From Sinimarinibacterium arenosum (GTDB lineage: Bacteria; Pseudomonadota; Gammaproteobacteria; Nevskiales; Nevskiaceae), in contig NZ_SUKF01000003.1 in assembly GCF_005047655.1 (NCBI RefSeq), positions 124,001-188,000 on the forward strand: a stretch of 64,000 nucleotides of DNA, given 5' to 3'. Position numbers and translations under genes: made by a program. Numbering within the stretch: the first letter of the stretch is position 1; each line of letters opens with the position of its first letter. The notes under the pieces were generated by a model, which was not told where the DNA came from, ran no database searches, and worked only from the letters and a program-made list of their open reading frames with translations. Of the stretch, positions 8,458 through 16,769 are shown in pieces.

Positions 8458-9870
8458 ATGACCGACATGACCGACAAGTTGCCTACGCTGGTGCTGGTCG
8501 GCCGACCCAATGTCGGCAAATCGACCCTGTTCAATCGCTTGACCGGGACTCGTGATGCGCTGGTCGCCGACTTCGCCGGGCTGACACGAGATCGTCAGTA
8601 CGGTACGGCCGAGTTCGAGGAGCGCGCGTTTGTCGTGGTCGATACCGGCGGTTTGATGCCGGAAAGCAAGGACCCGTTGGCGGCATTGGCAGAGGACCAG
8701 GCCGAACTGGCGCTGACCGAGGCCGATCATGTGCTGTTTCTGGTCGATGCCCAGTCCGGCAGTTTGCCGGCGGATGTCTCGATCGCGCGGCATCTGCGCA
8801 AGCTCAACAAGCCGGTCACTCTGGTCGTCAACAAGGCCGAGGGGCGCCCGCATGAGCTGGCCGCTGCCGACTTCCATTCGCTGGGTCTTGGCGAGCCGCT
8901 GACGATTTCTGCCGAGCACGGCAAGGGCGTCGAGTCGATGCTGCGCACGGTGCTGGCTGATCTGCCGGTCGTCGCTCCCGATGCCGGCGAGATGGACGAT
9001 GGCACTGCGCGCGTCGCGATCGTCGGTCGTCCCAACGTCGGCAAGTCGACGCTGGTCAATCGCCTGCTGGGTGAAGAGCGACTGCTGGCGGCAGACGTGC
9101 CGGGTACGACGCGCGACGCGATCGCGGTGCCGTTTGAATACGAAGGTCAGGCGTTCACCTTGATCGACACGGCTGGCGTGCGCCGGCGCGCCAAGGTCTG
9201 GGAAGCGGTCGAGAAATTCTCGATCGTCAAGACGCTGCAGGCCATCGAACGCGCGCATGTGGTGATCGCGGTCGTTGATGCACAGAACGATATCGGCGAG
9301 CAGGACGCGCGTCTGCTCGGACTGGTTGCCCAGCGTGGTCGCGCGATCGTGCTGGCGGTCAACAAATGGGATGGTCTGTCGCCGGAAGAGCGCGAACAGG
9401 TCAAATACCGCGTGAAGCTGAAATTCCCGTTTCTCGATTACGCGCCGGTGCGTTTCATTGCGGCCAAGCACGGCTCCGGACTGCGCGAACTGATGGATTC
9501 GGTGCAGGCGGCCTACGCCTCGACGATGCGCGAGCTGTCGACCGGCGAAGTCACGCGGGCGCTGGAGCAGGCGGTCGAAGCGCATCAGCCGCCGGCGGTA
9601 CTGGGGCGTCGCATCAAGCTGCGCTATGCGCATCAGGGCGGCAAAAATCCCCCGCGCATCGTGGTGCACGGCAACCAGACCGACAAGTTGCCGGCATCGT
9701 ACAAGCGCTATTTGAGCAACCAGTTCCGCGAAGCGTTCAAGCTGGTCGGCGTGCCACTGCTGCTGACCTTCAAGACCGGCGACAACCCGTTCAAGGATCG
9801 CAAGAACGAGCTGACACCACGCCAGATCAAGAAAAAGCGGCGCTTGATGGCACGGGTCAAATCACGCTGA
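8458..9870 (+). CDS. der: ribosome assembly GTPase Der (EngA)
   Basis: Essential GTPase with two tandem G domains that acts in 50S maturation. Two P-loops GRPNVGKST occur, at about residues 15-23 and again at about 188-196. Each G domain has its DTGG/DTAG and NKxD motifs (VVNKAEG in the first, AVNKWDG in the second), and a C-terminal KH-like domain follows (GRRIKLRYAHQGGKNPPRIV). The total is 470 residues. In the first domain the G4 motif reads NKAE rather than NKxD, a known variation in Der. ATG 8458 or ATG 8467 could be the start. Confidence 0.96.
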   Translation: MTDMTDKLPTLVLVGRPNVGKSTLFNRLTGTRDALVADFAGLTRDRQYGTAEFEERAFVVVDTGGLMPESKDPLAALAEDQAELALTEADHVLFLVDAQSGSLPADVSIARHLRKLNKPVTLVVNKAEGRPHELAAADFHSLGLGEPLTISAEHGKGVESMLRTVLADLPVVAPDAGEMDDGTARVAIVGRPNVGKSTLVNRLLGEERLLAADVPGTTRDAIAVPFEYEGQAFTLIDTAGVRRRAKVWEAVEKFSIVKTLQAIERAHVVIAVVDAQNDIGEQDARLLGLVAQRGRAIVLAVNKWDGLSPEEREQVKYRVKLKFPFLDYAPVRFIAAKHGSGLRELMDSVQAAYASTMRELSTGEVTRALEQAVEAHQPPAVLGRRIKLRYAHQGGKNPPRIVVHGNQTDKLPASYKRYLSNQFREAFKLVGVPLLLTFKTGDNPFKDRKNELTPRQIKKKRRLMARVKSR

Positions 9871-9922
9871 GTCCGCGCCGCAGACATTCGCGCGGAGCAG
9901 TGCCCGTGTTAGCGTTGTCTGC

Positions 9923-11884
9923 ATGAGTGAAGCAAATCCGGATACTGAACCCGCTGCAACCGCGGGAGTGCCGAGCCGCGTTGTTTTGATCTGTGATGAC
10001 CCTGACGAGCCGTTGCTTGAACAGGTTCGCAGCGCGGCTGTTGAGCGCGGCATCGATCTTCTGGAAGTAGACGCGGCTGCGCTGATCGACGCTCCCCAGC
10101 GTGCGAGCGATGTTTCCGACTGGATCGTCGTCGCCAGTGAAGGCAAATTGCCGCAGCTGGCCGATGCAGCCGTGCGGCAGCGGGCGAGGGTTGCGGTGAT
10201 TCCGCAGAAGGGTTCAGCCATCCCGCGTCTGCTGGACCTGCCCAAGGGTCTTGATGAGCGGCTGGAGCTGGCGTTCTCCAGTGACGTCATCGAGATCGAT
10301 GCCACGTACTGCAACGATGAGCTGGTGCTGGGCGTCGCCGCCATTGGGGATGTGCCGTTTCTCGATACCCGCGGCCGCGCGTTTGTGCGGGCGCAGTCGA
10401 GTCTGCGCGGTCGCTGGGCGGCTGCGGTCGGTGTATTTATCGGCACTGTGCGCCGTCTGTTTTCGATCCGGCCGACGCGGATCGGGTTGCAGATCGGCGA
10501 CGAGGAGAAGCCGCGGCGAACCGCTGTCACGGGCATCGTCGTTCTTGAAAACGACGCTGACCACCTGAGCGCGCAGTTGTTGGGCGAAGCGTCATCCGCA
10601 CGCAACGGCCGACTGTCCGCGATGCTGTTTGCGCCCGCATCGGTGGCGGCGTACATCGCCGCGCTGATCCGAGCGACCATTGGCGTCGGCAGCCTGCCGA
10701 GTGCGTTGTCGATGGTGCAGACGCGCAGTCTGCAGATCGAGTGCGACCAGCCGCTGCACTACCGGATTGATGGTCGTCCCCGCAGCGCAAAGCAGATTTT
10801 CTTTGAGGTGCGACCGCGTGCGCTGTCGGTCAAGGCGGGCGCCCGCTTCGGCGACGACAATCCGGAAGGGCAGAAGGATCGCGACACATTGCGACTCAAG
10901 ACGCTGCCGGAGAACGAGGCGCGCCTGGCCTCGATCAGCAGCCGCCTTCCGCTGTTTACGCATGCGCTCGAAGATGATTTCAAGGAGTTGTTCCAGCTGC
11001 TGCGGGAGAACGCCCGCGTCAGTCCGGACTTCGTCATTCTGATGCTGGCTTCGAGTCTGCTTGCCGGGTTCGGTCTGGTGATGAACAGTGCTGCGGTGAT
11101 CATCGGCGCCATGGTGCTGGCACCTTTGATGGCACCGATTGTTTCCCTGTCGATGGGCATTCTGCGACGCGATACGCGTCTGCTGCAGCAGGCTGGGCGG
11201 ACGATCGCCATCGGGGTCGCTCTGGCGCTGTCGGCCGCTGCGCTGCTGGCTTTGATTACGCCGCTTCAGCGCGTAACGGCTGAAATTGACGCGCGTCTGC
11301 ATCCGTCATTGCTGGATCTGGCGGTGGCGGTGATCTCGGGCATCGCAGCGGCGTATGCCTATGCGCGTGAAAGCGTGATCAAGAGTCTGCCGGGTGTCGC
11401 CATCGCCGTGGCGCTGGTGCCGCCGCTGGCCGTTGCCGGAATCGGCCTGGGCTGGGGCGATCTGCGGATTTTTGGCGGAGCCGCCTTGTTGTTTCTGACC
11501 AATCTGGTCGGTATCGCTGCTACTGCCGCTCTGACCTTCCTGGTACTGGGCTACGCCCCGATTCATACCGCGGTGCGCGGCTTGCGCGTCTTGGCCGTGG
11601 CGACGTTGCTGATGGCGCTGCCGCTGACGGTATCGTTTGCGCACATCGTGCAGGTCTGGCGCTATGAAAACGCGGTGGTATCGGACCCGGTGGCGATCGG
11701 GGCACGGGATCTGGAACTGACCGAAACCAGCGTGCGCGTCGATGGCGACACCGTTGTGGTGCGCGCCACAGTGGTGTCGGCGCAACCGCTGACTGCGCAA
11801 CAGGCGGATCACATCAAGCTGCAGCTGCAGCAGCGGCTCGACGCAAAGGTACGGGTTGAACTGCAGCAGCGCCTGGTGCGCTGA
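9923..11884 (+). CDS. DUF389/TIGR00341 membrane protein with DAGK-like N-terminus
   Basis: A 653-residue protein. The C-terminal half (residues about 345-570) is the DUF389 membrane domain. It carries the characteristic stretch from LEDDFKELFQLL through SSLLAGFGLVMNSAAVIIGAM and APLMAPIVSLSMGI, with about six or seven membrane helices. The first 320 residues are soluble. Their fold signature resembles lipid kinases of the diacylglycerol-kinase/LCB5 superfamily: a Rossmann-like start, then a late beta-rich part with LQIECDQPLHYRIDGRP and FEVRPRALSVKAG. I do not see the GGDGT catalytic motif, so kinase activity is unlikely. Function is unknown. It ends 7 nt from a convergent gene. Confidence 0.8.
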   Translation: MSEANPDTEPAATAGVPSRVVLICDDPDEPLLEQVRSAAVERGIDLLEVDAAALIDAPQRASDVSDWIVVASEGKLPQLADAAVRQRARVAVIPQKGSAIPRLLDLPKGLDERLELAFSSDVIEIDATYCNDELVLGVAAIGDVPFLDTRGRAFVRAQSSLRGRWAAAVGVFIGTVRRLFSIRPTRIGLQIGDEEKPRRTAVTGIVVLENDADHLSAQLLGEASSARNGRLSAMLFAPASVAAYIAALIRATIGVGSLPSALSMVQTRSLQIECDQPLHYRIDGRPRSAKQIFFEVRPRALSVKAGARFGDDNPEGQKDRDTLRLKTLPENEARLASISSRLPLFTHALEDDFKELFQLLRENARVSPDFVILMLASSLLAGFGLVMNSAAVIIGAMVLAPLMAPIVSLSMGILRRDTRLLQQAGRTIAIGVALALSAAALLALITPLQRVTAEIDARLHPSLLDLAVAVISGIAAAYAYARESVIKSLPGVAIAVALVPPLAVAGIGLGWGDLRIFGGAALLFLTNLVGIAATAALTFLVLGYAPIHTAVRGLRVLAVATLLMALPLTVSFAHIVQVWRYENAVVSDPVAIGARDLELTETSVRVDGDTVVVRATVVSAQPLTAQQADHIKLQLQQRLDAKVRVELQQRLVR

Positions 11885-11891
11885 CGTTGGA

Positions 11892-12386
11892 TCAGCGCGG
11901 CGGCTGGCGATCGCGCAACCTTTGCAGGCTCTGCGGACTCAGCGCGGGGGTGAGCTGCAGCGTAGACGCAGGATCGTTGTGCAAGGTGCCCGGGTCCTGT
12001 GGCGGCCGTGACGTTTGCGGCCTGTTGGCGTTCACCGCAACCGCTGGATCAACGTCCGGCTCTCGCGCGTCAACCACGTACCAGTCGGTGCCGTTGTTGT
12101 CGGAGCGGTAGCGGTACTCCTGATCGATCGCCAACACCGAGCTGCCCCAGGTTGCGAAGCGGAAGCCATGCCCGTCGTCCGCGTGCGCGTATGCGGCGAT
12201 GCTGGAGAGGCACGCGGCTTGTGTCGTATAGCCGATCGATTGCCAGTTCTTCCCAACGCGGACCGCGCAGGCTTGCAGCGATGCCGGATGGTCCTCGGCT
12301 GTTACGGCGTCGGGCGCTTGCCCGCGGACCATGGGTGGCAGCAGCATCGCGAACATCGCGGCGGCTGCAATCACATCCTTGTTCAT
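11892..12386 (-). CDS. small secreted hypothetical protein
   Basis: A 164-residue product with a plausible Sec signal peptide (MNKDVIAAAAMFAMLLPPMVRG, cleavage near residue 22). A compact region with two cysteines (SLQACAV and QAACLSS) and aromatic residues follows (GFRFATWGSSV, YRYRSDNNGTDWYVVD), then a Pro/Asn-rich tail. I do not recognise the family. The amino-acid composition is far more protein-like than the overlapping plus-strand frames, which are Arg/Pro/Ser-rich. It converges on the DUF389 gene and probably shares a promoter region with nothing else. Confidence 0.6.
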   Translation of the reverse strand: MNKDVIAAAAMFAMLLPPMVRGQAPDAVTAEDHPASLQACAVRVGKNWQSIGYTTQAACLSSIAAYAHADDGHGFRFATWGSSVLAIDQEYRYRSDNNGTDWYVVDAREPDVDPAVAVNANRPQTSRPPQDPGTLHNDPASTLQLTPALSPQSLQRLRDRQPPR

Positions 12387-12478
12387 CGCAGTCGTCAGTA
12401 AAAATTCTGAATGGTTTGCTGCGGGCGTCTGGCGCAGAGCTGCATCGGTTTCCCGCAGTCCGGCCGGCTTGCACCGTG

Positions 12479-14251
12479 CTAGGAGTGAAATGGCCAGATC
12501 AGCGGAATCAGACAGACGCTGACCAGACCCATCAGCAACTGTAACGGAATACCGACTTTCATAAAGTCAGAAAATCGATATCCGCCGGGACCGGAAACCA
12601 TCAGATTGGTCTGATAGCCCAGCGGCGTCGAGAAACTGGCCGATGCCGCCATCATCACTGCAATCACGAACGGCATCGGATCGACTCCCAGCGTGCGTGC
12701 CGCAGCCATGCAGATCGGATACATCAGCACCGCTGCCGCATTGTTGGTGATCATTTCGGTCAGCAACATGGTCATGCCATAGGCCATTGCCAGCACCAGC
12801 CAGGGACTGCCGCCGGGCAGGGTCAACACCAGATGGGCGATGACCGATGCGGCGCCGGTGACTTCCAGCGCCCGGCCCAGCGCAAATGAGCAGGCGATCA
12901 CCAGCAACACCTGCGTATCGATGCTCTTGCGCGCGGTGCCGAGGCTGACGCAGCCCAGTGCCAGGGTTGCAGCGGCGCCCAGCAGGGCTGCGGTGATCAT
13001 CGGCAGCCAGTTCAGCGTGGCTGCGATCACGACGGCGCCAAGGATGCCCCAGGCACGCAGCGCGCGATCGAAGCGGGGCAGTTCGGAGTTGGCGACATCG
13101 CTGACCAGCAGGAAATCCGGTGAATGACGATTGCGTTCGACCCAGATTGGACGCGCTTCGAGCAGCAATGTGTCAGCGGGTTTGAGTACGACATCGCCCA
13201 ATCCGCCGCGGATTCGCTTGCCGTCGCGCGCCACGGCAACCACCGAGGCGCCGTAGTAGGTATGGAAGCGGCTTTCGCGCAGCGTTTGATTGATCAGGGG
13301 GCAGCGTGCGGAGATCACCACTTCCACCAGCTTGCGCTCGGGGAACTGCTTGCTGAACGACGAGTCTCCCGGATGCGGTGCGGAGAGTCCGCGCACGCGT
13401 TGCAGCTCGACGATCGCGCCGACATCTCCGGCAAACACCAGATGATCGTCAGCCAACAGGCGTTCACTTGAGCTGACGGCCGGAACGATGCGACCGTCAC
13501 GCGCAATCTCGACCAGGAACAGGGTGCCGAGGTGACGCAGCCCGGCTTCCTGAATGGTCTTGCCGACCAACGGGCCACCGGCATCGACCGTCATTTCGAC
13601 GGTGTATTCGCGCGGGTTTTCGAACACGCTGCTGCTGGTCTTGCCGTCAGGGAGCAGGCGGCGTCCGATGGTCATCAGATAGGCCATGCCGATCAGTGCG
13701 CTGGGAATGCCGATCTTGGCAATCTCGAACATGCCGAGTCCCGCGTGTCCGTCGCCTGACCACAGGCCGTTGACCACCAGATTGGTCGAGGTGCCGATCA
13801 GGGTGCAGGTACCGCCGAAGATCGCGGCGTAGCTCAGCGGGATCAATAGCTTCGACGCCGGCAGCTGATTGCGCTTGGCCCAGGCCAGCACGGCAGGCAG
13901 GAAGGTCGCGACCACTGGCGTGTTGTTGACGAAGGCCGACAGCGCGATCGTGGGCGCCATCACGCGTAGCTGGGCGCGGGCGATATTTTGCGAGCGCCCC
14001 AGCAACGCGTGGACCACAAGATCAATGGCGCCGGTTTCGCGCAGACCCGCGGCGATCACGTACATCGCTGCGACGGTGATCATGCCCTCGTTGGAGAAAC
14101 CGGCGAGCGCCTGTTTTGGATCCAGCACGCCAGCGCTGAGCAGAATCAGCATGGCCAGAACCAATACCAGCTCAGCCGACAGCTTTTCGCTGATCAGCAA
14201 GCCCAGCGTCAGCGCGAGCACGCCAAGCGTGATCCAGCCTTCAAGTGTCAT
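12479..14251 (-). CDS. SLC13/DASS-type anion permease with two RCK_C domains
   Basis: A 590-residue inner-membrane transporter. Two membrane halves flank a cytosolic insert. The first has the SNT-type signature in ALSAFVNNTPVVATF and GTCTLIGTSTNLVVNG, and the second repeats it in TEMITNNAAAVLM and ASFSTPLGYQTNLMV. The insert (residues about 210-370) contains two TrkA-C/RCK_C-like regulatory domains (VGKTIQEAGLRHLGTLFLVEI and INQTLRESRFHTYYGASVVAV). Such proteins transport dicarboxylates or inorganic anions such as sulfate with sodium. The substrate cannot be read from the sequence. It is probably monocistronic. Confidence 0.87.
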   Translation of the reverse strand: MTLEGWITLGVLALTLGLLISEKLSAELVLVLAMLILLSAGVLDPKQALAGFSNEGMITVAAMYVIAAGLRETGAIDLVVHALLGRSQNIARAQLRVMAPTIALSAFVNNTPVVATFLPAVLAWAKRNQLPASKLLIPLSYAAIFGGTCTLIGTSTNLVVNGLWSGDGHAGLGMFEIAKIGIPSALIGMAYLMTIGRRLLPDGKTSSSVFENPREYTVEMTVDAGGPLVGKTIQEAGLRHLGTLFLVEIARDGRIVPAVSSSERLLADDHLVFAGDVGAIVELQRVRGLSAPHPGDSSFSKQFPERKLVEVVISARCPLINQTLRESRFHTYYGASVVAVARDGKRIRGGLGDVVLKPADTLLLEARPIWVERNRHSPDFLLVSDVANSELPRFDRALRAWGILGAVVIAATLNWLPMITAALLGAAATLALGCVSLGTARKSIDTQVLLVIACSFALGRALEVTGAASVIAHLVLTLPGGSPWLVLAMAYGMTMLLTEMITNNAAAVLMYPICMAAARTLGVDPMPFVIAVMMAASASFSTPLGYQTNLMVSGPGGYRFSDFMKVGIPLQLLMGLVSVCLIPLIWPFHS

Positions 14252-14334
14252 GAAGCGTCAGGTCGACAAGGGAGTGGCGGAAACATAGCAGTTTTGAAGG
14301 GCGCTGCGTTCACTGCTGCAAAACGGTCATTTGC

Positions 14335-15567
14335 TTATGCCGTAGAGGTGGGCCATGTACGGTGCCAGCTGCCGGATACGCGGTGCGGTGCAACGCCGCG
14401 GTCAACACCAGAGATCAGCGCGGCGCAGCCGAGGAGCGCGACCGTGATGCCGCTGACGAACAAGGCTGGATAGCCGGCAGCGTCGCCAATACTGGCGCCG
14501 ACAAAGGATGCCATGCCCTGGGTCAGCACCAGTGCGCAGGCGAGCAGGGTGTAATCAGTGCCCGCGTGTTGCGGATCGCTGGCATCCATCATCAGCGTGA
14601 ACAACGCGACCGTGGCCATGCCGCCAAACAGGTGTTCGGCGATGCAGGCGCTACTGATCATGGGGATGCCGCCGAGACCGCCGGCGGCCAATGCGTAAGG
14701 AACCAGGCTGGCCGCCTGCAGGAGGCCGCTCCACAGCAGCGCACGTCGACGTCCTAGACGCCAAGCCAGCCAGGCGCCGGCTGCTGCCCCTGCGACGGTG
14801 AATACTGAACCCAGTGTGCCCTTGAGCAATGCGATCTGTGTTTTGCTCAGGCCACTGTCGTGCATGAAGGGACCGATCAAGGACGCGCCGATCGAATCCC
14901 CGGCCTTGTACAGGCAGATCAATGCGATGAATGCGATCACGCCGGGCTGGCGCAGCCGTTGCCACCACAGTGCCGAAAGCGCCGCCCACGATGGCGCGTT
15001 GTGGCCCGAGGGTTGGCTGCGGGGCAGGCGCAGTACCGGGATGACCGTCAGCGCCAGCAGCGCCGCCATCGTGCCGAACATCAGCGGCCAGCCGTAGCGC
15101 GCGAACACCCAGAGCAGCAGGCCGCCGCCCAGGACCATGCCGAGTCGATAGGCGCCGACCTGCAGGCCGTTGCCGAGGCCGCGTTCACGTGGGCCGAGCA
15201 GGTTGATGGCGAGCCCATCGGTGGCGATGTCCTGGGTCGCCGAGATCAGGCTGAACACCAGCATCGCGACCAGCACCGGCCATAGCGATCCGTCGAGATT
15301 TATCAGTGCCAGAGCGGCTGCCGCAGCGACCGCAGCGACTTGAAGTGCCAGCAGCCACTGTCGACGCGTGCCATAGTGATCCACTGCTGGGGCCCAGACG
15401 AATTTCAGGGCCCACGGCAGGAACAGAAAGCCGGACAGGCTGATGGCCTTGAGCGAATAGCCCTGATCGCGCAGCAGCACCGGCAGTGCCTGGGTGAAAA
15501 ACCCGAAGGGCAGTCCCTGCGCCAGATACAGCGCGCCCAGCAGCAGGACCTTCTGCCGTAAGCTCAC
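14335..15567 (-). CDS. AmpG-like MFS permease
   Basis: Major-facilitator protein with about 12 membrane helices. The opening LLLGALYLAQGLPFGFF followed by GFLFLPWALKFVWAPAVD is typical of AmpG, the permease that recycles anhydromuropeptides from cell-wall turnover. AmpG relatives with other substrates exist. The open frame extends upstream into the preceding hydrolase gene. I place the start at the GTG at 15567 (MSLRQKVLLLG), 14 nt after that gene's stop, giving 410 residues. A TTG at 15600 is an alternative. Confidence 0.78.
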   Translation of the reverse strand: MSLRQKVLLLGALYLAQGLPFGFFTQALPVLLRDQGYSLKAISLSGFLFLPWALKFVWAPAVDHYGTRRQWLLALQVAAVAAAAALALINLDGSLWPVLVAMLVFSLISATQDIATDGLAINLLGPRERGLGNGLQVGAYRLGMVLGGGLLLWVFARYGWPLMFGTMAALLALTVIPVLRLPRSQPSGHNAPSWAALSALWWQRLRQPGVIAFIALICLYKAGDSIGASLIGPFMHDSGLSKTQIALLKGTLGSVFTVAGAAAGAWLAWRLGRRRALLWSGLLQAASLVPYALAAGGLGGIPMISSACIAEHLFGGMATVALFTLMMDASDPQHAGTDYTLLACALVLTQGMASFVGASIGDAAGYPALFVSGITVALLGCAALISGVDRGVAPHRVSGSWHRTWPTSTA

Positions 15568-15580
15568 GGCAGGTGCTGTG

Positions 15581-16213
15581 TCAGCGGCAACGCCAGGCAA
15601 AGCGCCCGATCTGCGGACTTTCCAGCACGACGTCGTCGCCCGGAACCAGCGGACCGACACCTGCGGGAGTGCCGGTGTAGATCACGTCACCCGGACGCAG
15701 TGCCCAAGTCTGAGAAATGATGTGGATCTGGCGCGCGACTGAAAACATCATGTCGCGGGTATGGCCGTGCTGGCGCAGTTCATCGTCGACGCGGCAGGTG
15801 AACTCGATGTCCTGCAGATCCTGTTCGAGATAGGGTTGGAACTCGCCCAGCGGTGCCGCGCCGTCGAAGGCTTTCGCCAGCTCCCAGGGCTTGCCGGCTT
15901 TCTTCAGGGACGTCTGCAATTCGCGCAGGGTCAGGTCCAGGCCCAGGGTGATGCCTGCAACCCAGTGCATGGCATCGTCAACCGGAATGTCATTGCCGCC
16001 ACCGGTGACCTGAACCACCAGCTCCGCTTCATGATGGATGCTGCCGCGGCCGCGCGGGAGTTCGATGTCGGTCCCGATCGGAACGACGCTGCTGGGCGGT
16101 TTCATGAAGACGACGCAATCGCCGTCCGGCGTGTGTCCAAGGTGGGCCAGTTCGGCGACATGGTCTGCGTAGTTCTTGCCGATGCAGAAAATGCGGGTGA
16201 CTCGGGAATTCAT
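15581..16213 (-). CDS. fumarylacetoacetate hydrolase-family protein (YcgM-like)
   Basis: A 210-residue single-domain member of the FAH superfamily. The start IFCIGKNYADHVAEL, the metal-binding glutamates in SIHHEAELVV, the acidic residue in ITLGLDLTLRELQ and the closing PGDVIYTGTPAGVGPL are all family signatures. Members cleave C-C bonds of acylpyruvates or decarboxylate oxaloacetate, and the precise substrate here is open. It is followed closely by the AmpG-like gene on the same strand and may be co-transcribed with it. Confidence 0.88.
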   Translation of the reverse strand: MNSRVTRIFCIGKNYADHVAELAHLGHTPDGDCVVFMKPPSSVVPIGTDIELPRGRGSIHHEAELVVQVTGGGNDIPVDDAMHWVAGITLGLDLTLRELQTSLKKAGKPWELAKAFDGAAPLGEFQPYLEQDLQDIEFTCRVDDELRQHGHTRDMMFSVARQIHIISQTWALRPGDVIYTGTPAGVGPLVPGDDVVLESPQIGRFAWRCR

Positions 16214-16322
16214 GAACAGTCTGGGCGTGGATTTGCTGACACCATACCGCAGCTGGCGGAGATGAGGGTGGCACCGATGTGACGGGACAAAAAACTGCGG
16301 TCATGGTGCTGTCTCGGCGAAA

Positions 16323-16355
16323 CAAAAAAGGGCAGAGCATGCTTTGCTCTGCCCT
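16323..16355 (-). terminator. rho-independent terminator after the cytochrome c gene
   Basis: Arms of 11 bp (16329-16339 AGGGCAGAGCA and 16345-16355) with a 5-nt loop. On the minus strand the stem is followed by six T residues (A-tract at 16324-16329 on the plus strand). It lies 24 nt beyond the stop of the small cytochrome c and ends the cytochrome operon. Confidence 0.88.
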
Positions 16356-16379
16356 CGGGGCCTTAGCTTTGCGCGGCGG

Positions 16380-16769
16380 CTATTTCTGCTCTGCCAGAAA
16401 ATCCAGCAAGTCCTTGCGTTCGGCGGTGTCGGCGATGCCGTCAAACTTCATCTTGCCTCCCGGAATGACAGCCTTGGGTTGGGTGACGTAGGCATCAATC
16501 CGGTCCGGGGTCCAGACAATGCCCGATGCCAGCAGCGCATCGGAGTAGTGAAAGCCGTCGATCTTGCCGGCGTTGCGCCCGGCCACGCCGAACAGACTCG
16601 GGCCTTTCTTGTTTTTCAGCGAACTGGCGACGCTGTGACACTCCGCGCAGTTTTCGTCGAAGACATCGGCGCCACGTTCGGCGTCGGCCAGAGCGGCCAA
16701 CGGTGCGGCCAGCACCGCTGCGAGCGTCAGCATGGTACGGGTCCGGCTCCAGTGTGAACGATGGCTCAT
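16380..16769 (-). CDS. small periplasmic class I cytochrome c
   Basis: A 129-residue protein with a signal peptide (residues 1 to about 29) and one heme site CAECH at 41-45. The distal methionine ligand is Met107 in PGGKMKFDG, giving the layout of a cytochrome c2/c-550-like soluble electron carrier. The start at 16769 overlaps the stop of the upstream fused cytochrome-porin gene by 4 nt, so the two are translationally coupled. The likely role is to carry electrons between the outer-membrane cytochrome-porin and the inner membrane (inference from the operon). Confidence 0.9.
   Translation of the reverse strand: MSHRSHWSRTRTMLTLAAVLAAPLAALADAERGADVFDENCAECHSVASSLKNKKGPSLFGVAGRNAGKIDGFHYSDALLASGIVWTPDRIDAYVTQPKAVIPGGKMKFDGIADTAERKDLLDFLAEQK

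Noticed and set aside
9923-10900. Active diacylglycerol kinase domain
   Set aside because: The nucleotide-binding GGDGT motif was not found, so only fold-level similarity is suggested.
11999-12544. Plus-strand open frame of 181 codons
   Set aside because: It is Arg/Pro/Ser-rich without domain, and overlaps a minus-strand frame with a good signal peptide.
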